DNA from: Williamwhitmania taraxaci
Lineage (GTDB): Bacteria; Bacteroidota; Bacteroidia; Bacteroidales; Williamwhitmaniaceae
DNA: 49,311 nt
Assembly (NCBI RefSeq): GCF_900096565.1
Contig: NZ_FMYP01000024.1
Span: 1-49,311 of the forward strand
Reading direction: 5' to 3'
Notes under the pieces: model-generated
Told to the model about the DNA's origin: nothing
The model's input: the letters and a program-made list of their open reading frames with translations, nothing else
The model's database searches: none
Program-made: the position numbers and the translations under genes
Shown: positions 43,589 to 49,311 of the stretch, piece by piece
Position numbering within the stretch: position 1 is the first letter of the stretch
Layout of the letters: every line of letters starts with the position of its first letter

Positions 43589-44185
43589 ATGTGCATGAAA
43601 TTGGAAAAACATAATTTTTTTAAGGTTGATCATACACCGGTTCAGCCTGCCGAAGGAAAGGTGCTTGTTTCTGATCCTTCTCTCAACGACTTTTATTTCT
43701 CCCGATCGGTAATTCTTTTGACTGAGCACAACGAGAAGGGCTCGGTGGGATTCGTTCTTAACAAACCAGTTCAAGCCTCGCTTTCTGAACTGCTGGATGG
43801 CTTTCCTCTTTTTTTATCCCATGTTTCGGTGGGTGGACCGGTAAGCCCCAATAGTGTTCATTACATACATACGCTTGGGGAACTTGTTCCCGGTTCAAAA
43901 CACCTATTCGAAGACCTTTTTTGGGGAGGCGATTTTGATGAATTGAAAAGGTTAATCCGGGAAGGTGCCGTGCAATCCCATCAGATAAAGTTTTTCTTTG
44001 GTTATTCTGGATGGACTGGAGATCAGCTAATCAGTGAGTTATCTATAGATTCTTGGGTTGTAACAACGCTCGATGCGGTAGCAATTATGCAGCCGGGGCA
44101 TGATTTGTGGAAAATGACGGTGGAAGGGTTGGGTGACGATTTTCGGATTTGGCTCAACTATCCTGAGAACCCAATTATGAACTAG
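43589..44185 (+). CDS. yqgE: YqgE/AlgH family protein (UPF0301)
   Basis: The 198-residue protein has the family signatures GKVLVSDPSLNDFYFSRSVI, LLTEHNEKGSVGFVLNKPVQ, VSVGGPVSPNSVHYIHTLGE, and FFGYSGWTGDQLISEL. The family is widespread and its molecular role is still uncertain. It was named AlgH after an alginate-linked Pseudomonas gene. Length is normal. Starts at 43589 (MCMKLEKHNF) or the second Met at 43595. Its 3' end overlaps the convergent aminotransferase gene by 4 nt. Confidence 0.93.
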   Translation: MCMKLEKHNFFKVDHTPVQPAEGKVLVSDPSLNDFYFSRSVILLTEHNEKGSVGFVLNKPVQASLSELLDGFPLFLSHVSVGGPVSPNSVHYIHTLGELVPGSKHLFEDLFWGGDFDELKRLIREGAVQSHQIKFFFGYSGWTGDQLISELSIDSWVVTTLDAVAIMQPGHDLWKMTVEGLGDDFRIWLNYPENPIMN

Positions 44186-45051
44186 ATTTCGAAGGTTTCT
44201 TTATTCAACATTACATTCAACTTCTTGGTGTGGGAACAAAAGTATCGCCGATCCCGATAGCCCATTACCCATCGTATTCCCGAAACAGCATTGGTAAGGA
44301 AGATTTCGTCTGAGGCTAGCAGGTTTGCTTCTGTCAATGAGCAGTTTTCATTCACCGTTAATCCAATTTTTGGAGCTAATTCAATCACTTTTTGGCGCAT
44401 TACCCCAGCGATGCATCCATCCGAAAGTCGAGGCGTATAAAGGTTCTTGCCCTTAATCAGAAATAGGTTGGAGCTGGTAGCCTCCACCAGCTTACCTTCG
44501 GAGTTGAGGATAATACAATCGCCCAATCCGTTGCTTTTCTTATACCTCGCTGCCATAACAAAGAGCAATGCGTTTCCTGTTTTAAAGGACGACAGTATAT
44601 TCTGGGGCTTAACCATCTCTGGGTAGAGGTCAATAAAAATGCCTTTTTCGTTAAGGAGGTATTTTTGTTGCTCCAAGGGTGATGCTTCTATTGTAAAAGA
44701 GACTTCGTCGGAGGCGGGGGTGTATAATCCACCATCGTTTCGGAACACCGTAAGCCTTACACGTGCACTGGTGAAAATTCTAACTTTATTCAGCAGTTTT
44801 ACCGTTAATCCATAGAGTTGCTCCTGGGCAAAGGCTGGGGGAACTAGCATGCCGAGAACCTCCATCCCGGCCATTAATCTGCGATAGTGGAGTTGGAAGT
44901 GGCGTGGTTCGGTTCCAAATGCATGAAGGGTTTCAAAGAGAGTATCCCCATAGCAGAAGCCTCTGTTTTGAAGCGTCAGAAGTGGCTTCTCGGGGTCGAA
45001 GAACTCTCCGTTTAAGCAGCACCAGCTCTTGTATGTGGATGGATTTTCCAT
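44182..45051 (-). CDS. Class IV aminotransferase (PabC/IlvE-like)
   Basis: PLP-dependent fold-type IV enzyme. Landmarks: GFCYGDTLFETLHAF, RHFQLHYRRL, VRLTVFRNDGG, the PLP lysine K157 in NILSSFKTGNALLFVMAARY, ILNSEGKLVEATSSNLFLIK and DGCIAGVMRQKV. Family members include aminodeoxychorismate lyase (PabC, folate) and branched-chain aminotransferase. The sequence alone does not decide, and with 289 residues either fits. It is the last gene of a minus-strand cluster (HolA, rhomboid, GmhB, this gene). Its start overlaps the gmhB stop by 1 nt (TAATG), so translation is coupled. Confidence 0.9.
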   Translation of the reverse strand: MENPSTYKSWCCLNGEFFDPEKPLLTLQNRGFCYGDTLFETLHAFGTEPRHFQLHYRRLMAGMEVLGMLVPPAFAQEQLYGLTVKLLNKVRIFTSARVRLTVFRNDGGLYTPASDEVSFTIEASPLEQQKYLLNEKGIFIDLYPEMVKPQNILSSFKTGNALLFVMAARYKKSNGLGDCIILNSEGKLVEATSSNLFLIKGKNLYTPRLSDGCIAGVMRQKVIELAPKIGLTVNENCSLTEANLLASDEIFLTNAVSGIRWVMGYRDRRYFCSHTKKLNVMLNKETFEI

Positions 45052-45536
45052 TAAGGGATTTCCTTAATACCGTCTAGCAGATTTCCGTTAGTCTTAACGA
45101 GGATCCCCTTAACACCTGCGGCTTTGGCTGCTTCAATGTCGCGAGGACTATCGCCAATTAAAAACGAGGCCTTGATATCAATGTTGTAGCGTGCGACAGC
45201 TTTCTCAATCATTAATGGTTGCGGCTTGCGGCAGAGGCACTTGCTTGTAGATTCGTGGTGAGGACAGTAGTATATCTCCGTGAGTTTAACTCTGGCCGAA
45301 GCCAATATTTGCTCCAGTTTCCCGTGAAAGGCATTCACCTGTTGGCGAGTGTATTCACCGCGTCCAACTCCTCCTTGGTTGCTAACCACAATTAGCAGGT
45401 ATCCTTTTTCTTGAAGAGCCGAGAGTGCCTCAATCACACCGGGGTTCAAAATAAGATCGTCAACCCTATAAACGTAGTAGTGCCCCTCGTCGCTGTTGAG
45501 CACCCCATCTCGGTCTAGAAAAATAGCTTTTTGCAT
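45051..45536 (-). CDS. gmhB: D,D-heptose 1,7-bisphosphate phosphatase-like HAD-IIIA
   Basis: HAD-superfamily phosphatase of the histidinol-phosphate / GmhB type. The nucleophile motif is FLDRDGVLN (Asp8, Asp10). Motif II follows in LIVVSNQGGVGRGEYTRQQV. The zinc loop is YYCPHHESTSKCLCRKPQPL with four ligands (Cys, His, Cys, Cys), and motif III is ASFLIGDSPRDIEAAKAAGV. GmhB acts in ADP-heptose synthesis for lipopolysaccharide core, but the same subfamily covers other sugar bisphosphates. Length 161 is normal. It is 2 nt downstream of the rhomboid gene's stop and overlaps the aminotransferase start. Confidence 0.9.
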   Translation of the reverse strand: MQKAIFLDRDGVLNSDEGHYYVYRVDDLILNPGVIEALSALQEKGYLLIVVSNQGGVGRGEYTRQQVNAFHGKLEQILASARVKLTEIYYCPHHESTSKCLCRKPQPLMIEKAVARYNIDIKASFLIGDSPRDIEAAKAAGVKGILVKTNGNLLDGIKEIP

Positions 45537-45538
45537 CG

Positions 45539-46162
45539 TTATAGACCTAGTGCCGCTAGGAAGTATAAAAAGAGTTTTGGATTAATAAGTAGAGGAAAAA
45601 GAAATCCAAAAAGAGCACCGGTTAAGTGGGCGTCGTGGTTAATATTGTCACCACTCTTTTTACTCATGTAAGTGGTATAAAGCAGGTATAATACTCCGAA
45701 TACTATCCCTGGAATAGGAATTACGAAAAAGAAGTAGAGCATCTGCCAAGGGGCAAAAAAAATAGAGGTGAATACTACTGCCGAAACGGCTCCTGAGGCT
45801 CCAATGGAAACGTAGTAAGGGTTGTCCTTGTGCTTTTTTATGGAGGTAAGGGTTGCAATTACTATGCCCCCAATGTATAAGGTGAGGTACGTAACTGCTG
45901 CCGATCTAATCACCCCGTTCTCTTGCAGCTGATTGAAAATATTCTCCACGTAAGTACCAAAGGAATAGAATACAAACATGTTTACCCCAAGGTGCATGTA
46001 ATCGGCATGTAGAAATGCATGTGTAAAAACACGATAGTACTCTTTCTTGTGGATGGTTCGGTAAGGTATCAGGCTTAGCTTGTTGAATACCTCTTTATTT
46101 GTCAATCCCCAGTAAGAAATGGCTATGGTTACTATGAGAATAATAAGCGTTATGCTAATCAT
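45539..46162 (-). CDS. Rhomboid-family intramembrane serine protease
   Basis: A six-helix membrane protein of 207 residues. The catalytic serine is S123 in VSIGASGAVSAVVF (GxSG motif), and the catalytic histidine is H179 in HDAHLTGALFGFLFPL. The other hallmark residues of the first helices, FTHAFLHADYMHLGVNM, are present. Rhomboids cleave membrane proteins within the bilayer. Both catalytic residues are intact, so this should be active. The substrate is unknown. It lies in a minus-strand cluster, between holA (9 nt) and gmhB (2 nt). Confidence 0.93.
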   Translation of the reverse strand: MISITLIILIVTIAISYWGLTNKEVFNKLSLIPYRTIHKKEYYRVFTHAFLHADYMHLGVNMFVFYSFGTYVENIFNQLQENGVIRSAAVTYLTLYIGGIVIATLTSIKKHKDNPYYVSIGASGAVSAVVFTSIFFAPWQMLYFFFVIPIPGIVFGVLYLLYTTYMSKKSGDNINHDAHLTGALFGFLFPLLINPKLFLYFLAALGL

Positions 46163-46171
46163 GGTGGCTCT

Positions 46172-47194
46172 TTAGTATAAAATTTTAAGGAGTAATTCTT
46201 TCAGCAACTCTCCGTCGGAGGATGTGTTGCCTCCCCAACCTTTCGACTTCATATCGTATTCACGGAGCAGGTTTATCACCTGGACTGTTTTAGTTGCAGA
46301 AAAGTTTTGCGCAGCCGATTTGTAATCGTTCACAAAATATGGGTTTATTTTAAGCTTTGCGGCAACGCTCTCCTTCGATTTGTCCTTCAGCATGTGGTAG
46401 GTCAATAACTTTGAGAAGTGATTGAATAGAGAGATAATTGTGAGAACCATTGGATTGTCCTTTGGGTTACGTGCAAAGTAATCGGCAATCATGAGCCCCT
46501 TGAGCATATCCCTATTCGAAATAGCTTTGTTGAGTTCAAAAGTGTTATAATCTTTGCTTATTCCTATATTCTGAATAACGTTGTCGTCGTTAATCGACTT
46601 ACTTCCAGCAGGAAGGGTAATCATGAGTTTCTCCAGCTCGTTGGCAATCTTAGAGAGATCGGTTCCAAGGTACTCCTTCAGCAAAAAAGCAGCTTTTTCG
46701 GATATTGTAATGTCTTTCGCCTTCAGGTAGGTGGATATCCATTGCGGAATATCGCTATCATACAGCTTCGACGATTCAAAAACCTCCCCAATTTCGGCGG
46801 CTTTCTTAAGGAATTTCGTTCGCTTGTCGATTGCCTTATGCTTTGCCGCAATTACTAGGATGGTCGATTTTTGGGGGGCTTGCACATACATATCCAAGTC
46901 GCCAATTGCCTTCAGATTTTGTGCCTCCTTAACAATAATCACTTGGTGGGTGCCCATCATTGGGAACTTGCGTGCTGCATTAATAATGGCAGCAGCATCC
47001 ACATCCTTTCCGTAAAGGGTGAGTTGATTGAACGCTTTCTCGGCATCCGATAGCACGTTTGCCGAAATGTAATTGGTAATTTGGTCGATGTAGTAGGCCT
47101 CTTCTCCCATCAGCACATAGATGGGCTTGTAGATCTTTGCTTTCAGATCTTTTATAATTCGTTGGTATTCTCCTACTGCATTATTTTTTGCCAT
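46172..47194 (-). CDS. holA: DNA polymerase III subunit delta (HolA)
   Basis: The clamp-loader delta subunit. Landmarks: the N-terminal KAKIYKPIYVLMGEEAYYID motif, LYGKDVDAAAIINAARKFPM with HQVIIVKEAQNLK, LEKLMITLPAG in the middle and the C-terminal helical domain that binds the other clamp-loader subunits, ending ELLKELLLKILY. Length 340 is normal. It lies 6 nt after the amn gene and begins the run holA, rhomboid, gmhB, aminotransferase. Confidence 0.93.
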   Translation of the reverse strand: MAKNNAVGEYQRIIKDLKAKIYKPIYVLMGEEAYYIDQITNYISANVLSDAEKAFNQLTLYGKDVDAAAIINAARKFPMMGTHQVIIVKEAQNLKAIGDLDMYVQAPQKSTILVIAAKHKAIDKRTKFLKKAAEIGEVFESSKLYDSDIPQWISTYLKAKDITISEKAAFLLKEYLGTDLSKIANELEKLMITLPAGSKSINDDNVIQNIGISKDYNTFELNKAISNRDMLKGLMIADYFARNPKDNPMVLTIISLFNHFSKLLTYHMLKDKSKESVAAKLKINPYFVNDYKSAAQNFSATKTVQVINLLREYDMKSKGWGGNTSSDGELLKELLLKILY

Positions 47195-47200
47195 AGAGTT

Positions 47201-47971
47201 CTAGAATCTCAGGTGTTTTACGGATTCACCGTTGTTAATAATTTCGTGCATGGCCTCTAATCCAATTCTTAAGTGGTCCTCCACAAAGCTGTCGCTTACC
47301 CGTTTGTCGCTGGCCGAAGTTTTTACTCCGTCCGAGATCATAGGTTGGTCCGATACAAGAAGTAAGGCTCCGCATGGTATTTCGTTGGCAAAACCAACCA
47401 CAAAGATAGTGGCCGTTTCCATATCGATGGCCATGGCTCTGGTTTTTGTGAGATAATTCTTGAACCGTTCGTCGAATTCCCACACTCGACGGTTGGTGGT
47501 GTATACGGTTCCGGTCCAGTAGTCTCTTCCATTATTCCGAATAGCCGAAGAGAGCGCCCGCTGCATGTTAAAGGCGGGTAGAGCGGGTATTTCTGGAGGT
47601 AAGTAATCGTTGGAGGTTCCATCGCTTCGAATGGCTGCAATGGGTAGTATTAGGTCGCCAAGACTATTCTTCTTCTTTAACCCCCCGCACTTGCCCAAAA
47701 AGAGAACGGCCTTGGGATGCACTGCAAAGAGTAGGTCCATGATGGTGGCTGCATTGGGGCTACCCATACCAAAGTTGATCATGGTAATATTGCCGGCGGT
47801 TACAGCTGGCATGTTGGCGGTGGGATCAGCAACCTCTACATTATTCCATTCACAAAAGAGGTGCAAGTAGTAGCCGAAGTTTGTAAGCACTATATGCGAG
47901 CCAAACTCTTCGAGTTTCATTCCTGTATATCGAGGGAGCCAGTTTTCCACAATTTCTTCTTTTGTCTTCAT
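47201..47971 (-). CDS. amn: AMP nucleosidase (short Bacteroidota form)
   Basis: Splits AMP into adenine and ribose 5-phosphate. The 256-residue enzyme is the short form common in Bacteroidota, lacking the long N-terminal domain of E. coli Amn. Landmarks: ITMINFGMGSPNAATIMDLL, AVLFLGKCGGLKKKNSLGDL, RAMAIDMETATIFVVGFANE (ribose-binding DMET-type Glu) and LLVSDQPMISDGVKTSASDK (catalytic Asp in SDxP). Its start at 47971 has a -7 box 26 nt upstream. holA follows directly. Confidence 0.93.
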   Translation of the reverse strand: MKTKEEIVENWLPRYTGMKLEEFGSHIVLTNFGYYLHLFCEWNNVEVADPTANMPAVTAGNITMINFGMGSPNAATIMDLLFAVHPKAVLFLGKCGGLKKKNSLGDLILPIAAIRSDGTSNDYLPPEIPALPAFNMQRALSSAIRNNGRDYWTGTVYTTNRRVWEFDERFKNYLTKTRAMAIDMETATIFVVGFANEIPCGALLLVSDQPMISDGVKTSASDKRVSDSFVEDHLRIGLEAMHEIINNGESVKHLRF

Positions 47972-47997
47972 AAAATTCTCGTTCTATAATTATTAAA

Positions 47998-48005
47998 CAA
48001 AGATA
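47998..48005 (-). promoter_or_regulatory. -7 box (complement TATCTTTG) of the amn-holA cluster
   Basis: Plus-strand CAAAGATA is TATCTTTG on the minus strand, 26 nt before the amn start. It could drive the whole minus-strand run from amn to the aminotransferase. Confidence 0.55.
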
Positions 48006-48068
48006 ACGCTTTTCCTCTTTCTTGGTTTTCGGAAAAGAAGAGCAAGATCTTGTTGTGTTGTAAGATGA

Positions 48069-48332
48069 TTACCCGAAAAAATAGCGTTTTTTAATGGGTG
48101 AGTTTATTTTCCATGTGCAGTTAACTCCTTTTGGAAATTCAACCCAATCTCCAGGTCCAAAGACTATGCTGTTCCCCTCAGTATCTATCACGTTTGCTTG
48201 ACCTTCGAGTATATAGCAGGTTTCTTTTTCGTCGTAATGCCAAGGGAACTCTGAAACCTCTTTCGTCCAGATGGTCCAGTCTTGGGCTAGCCGTTTTTCT
48301 GCATCGTTTGGCTTTCTAGTTACGATCTCCAT
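48069..48332 (-). CDS. Cupin-domain protein (DUF861/EutQ-like, 87 aa)
   Basis: Starts at MEIVTRKPNDAEKRLAQDWT (48332). The longer frame adds ten residues. A single cupin barrel: WTKEVSEFPWHYDEKETCYI, LEGQANVIDTEGNSIVFGPG, DWVEFPKGVNCTWKI. The metal-binding histidine and acidic residues of cupin motif 1 (HYDEKETCYILEG) are present. This belongs to the small stand-alone cupin_3 group, for which no single reaction is known. It is alone on the minus strand, divergent from the HsdR-N protein. Confidence 0.85.
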   Translation of the reverse strand: MEIVTRKPNDAEKRLAQDWTIWTKEVSEFPWHYDEKETCYILEGQANVIDTEGNSIVFGPGDWVEFPKGVNCTWKINSPIKKRYFFG

Positions 48333-48422
48333 GGGTTTTCTGTTTTTGTGTTTGGGTAGCAAAGTATGAAATTTTTTTTTCTCTTCAGTTTTTCTTTTCT
48401 TTGAAAGGTATAAAGATTTGTA

Positions 48423-48881
48423 ATGATCGAGTTGAATTTACCCACGTGCAACCTCAATATTCGGGAAGTGGCTAATGGACATGAGGTTTTTGATTCTTTC
48501 CGGAAGCGGTTTGTGTCATTAACCCCCGAAGAGTGGGTTCGACAAAATTTTTTAAACTTCATGGTAGACCAGTTGGGCTATCCCAAAGGGCTTATTTCGG
48601 TAGAGCAGCAGTTGAAACTTAATGGGCTTACCAAACGCTGCGATATTCTTGCCTATTCCAAGACTGGGAATCCGGTTTTATTAGTTGAATGTAAAGCACC
48701 TTCGGTGAACTTGACTAATGAAGTGTTTGCTCAAGTTGCTCGCTACAACATTACCCTTCAGGTTCCATTTCTGGCTATAACCAATGGACTCGCTCACTAC
48801 GCAGCTCGAATCTCCTTAACCGACAAACAGTTTGAGATGCTGGCTGAATTTCCAACATTTGATTTGGTTAGCACCGTGTAA
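48423..48881 (+). CDS. Stand-alone HsdR N-terminal (PD-D/ExK) nuclease-fold protein
   Basis: A 152-residue protein made only of the nuclease domain found at the N-terminus of type I restriction HsdR. The catalytic pattern is intact: Glu61, Asp74 in KRCDILAY, and Glu89-x-Lys91 in VLLVECKAP, followed by NEVFAQVARYNITLQVPFLA. No helicase domain follows, and no hsdM or hsdS is present, so this is not a restriction system. Small proteins of this kind sit beside holA and amn in many Bacteroidota, as I recall, suggesting a DNA-repair or housekeeping role. The function is untested. It starts at 48423, divergent from the cupin gene. Confidence 0.88.
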   Translation: MIELNLPTCNLNIREVANGHEVFDSFRKRFVSLTPEEWVRQNFLNFMVDQLGYPKGLISVEQQLKLNGLTKRCDILAYSKTGNPVLLVECKAPSVNLTNEVFAQVARYNITLQVPFLAITNGLAHYAARISLTDKQFEMLAEFPTFDLVSTV

Positions 48882-49311
48882 CCTGGGCAATGCTTCTTTA
48901 ACAGTGTTTGCCGTGTAGTTTTATTGTATTTATTAAGGGCAATGCAATTTTTATTATAAAGGTATTTTTTGTTATTACCTTAAATCCGCAGGTCGATTGC
49001 TAGGTTTTAAATCTTAGCGTATTTAGGTTTGCTTGGTGGATATTTTGCCATTTTTTTGGTTCGACATAGCCCTTCTTTGCGTCACTTCTTCCGTTTTTCG
49101 CTCCCCCTATGGTTTGCAACTTCCTTTTTTGGAAGCCTGCAACAATAAAAACCGTAACGAACCGTAAGTGTCAGGTATTCAATTACTAGCTATTGAGGCG
49201 CGGGCATACCTTTCCCATTGGGCACAGCAGCGTGGCCGCTTCACTCCAGCAGCAGGTGGTATTTCTTGGCCGAAAAGAGCTTTAGGATGCGCTGTCGTCC
49301 CCGCATTATCC
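48882..49311. other. Right-end region without assignable gene
   Basis: AT-rich to about 49080, then GC-richer. A weak hairpin AAGGTA/TACCTT lies at 48959-48981. On the minus strand the last 70 nt stay open and end in RGRQRILKLFSAKKYHLLLE then a stop at about 49241. This could be the C-terminus of a gene that continues off the window, but it is too short to identify. Confidence 0.35.

Noticed and set aside
48423-48881. Truncated type I restriction enzyme (pseudogene)
   Set aside because: The frame is clean, catalytic residues are intact and stand-alone proteins of this size are common in the phylum; no decayed helicase sequence follows.
1-49311. tRNA, rRNA or tmRNA genes
   Set aside because: No T-loop-like GGTTCGAATCC or tmRNA/rRNA words were recognised by eye on either strand; a covariance-model search would settle it.

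Overview
The window is a chromosomal segment of a Bacteroidota bacterium, probably Bacteroidales-like. The evidence is a type IX secretion (T9SS) sorting tail on a secreted protease, a T9SS plug-domain protein (DUF5103 family), a complete Na+-translocating NADH:quinone reductase (nqrABCDEF) with apbE, lipoproteins and TonB-dependent outer-membrane proteins, and promoters carrying the Bacteroidota -7 box TAnnTTTG (mostly TATCTTTG) rather than sigma70 -10 boxes. Shine-Dalgarno sites are weak or absent. I saw no rRNA, tRNA, CRISPR array, prophage or recognisable plasmid functions. Most of the window is ordinary core genome.

Layout. 1-2,900 is the accessory-looking end: an IS30-family transposase fragment cut by the window edge, a two-gene unit of unknown function (a secreted 442-residue protein plus a small acidic protein), a set of nested inverted repeats, and a 22-unit, roughly 21-bp tandem repeat array. 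2,900-9,850 holds single-gene units: a conserved Bacteroidota hypothetical, a LuxR-type regulator, a small outer-membrane barrel, a 57-residue membrane protein, a PhnA/YjdM-like zinc-ribbon protein, OsmC, the rRNA methyltransferase RlmF, a lipoprotein, an ABM-fold monooxygenase and a zinc-ribbon membrane protein. Many are closed by clear intrinsic terminators. 9,968-13,511 is a molybdenum-cofactor operon (moeA, a short-form moaA, moaC, and a MOSC-MogA fusion), followed by a TonB-dependent receptor. 15,834-19,776 (minus strand) carries topoisomerase III and the T9SS plug-domain protein.

19,901-27,700 is the respiratory sodium pump: nqrA-F in one operon, then apbE, whose product attaches FMN to NqrB and NqrC, then a lipoprotein. 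A large M6-type metalloprotease with T9SS cargo domains follows. 31,617-34,511 (minus) has carbonic anhydrase, a Sua5/TsaC-type enzyme, a class II-like PurE and an XRE-cupin regulator. The regulator is divergent from an ABC exporter across a perfect AAAGTAAAT palindrome. 36,614-43,424 has an outer-membrane protein, a SatP-type acetate transporter, two tandem small Cys-rich membrane proteins that resemble the NqrM maturation factor, a fused alpha/beta ketoacid dehydrogenase E1 and an NhaC-type Na+/H+ antiporter with an unusual extracytoplasmic N-terminal domain. 43,589-48,881 is a housekeeping block: YqgE, a class IV aminotransferase, GmhB, rhomboid, HolA, AMP nucleosidase, a cupin and a stand-alone HsdR-N nuclease-fold protein.

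The clearest functional theme is sodium bioenergetics (Nqr, ApbE, candidate Nqr maturation factors, NhaC). The most unusual sequence structures are the 21-bp repeat array, the nested inverted repeats beside it, and a family of small GTA-loop hairpins at 4.4-4.6 kb with one more copy at 18.4 kb.
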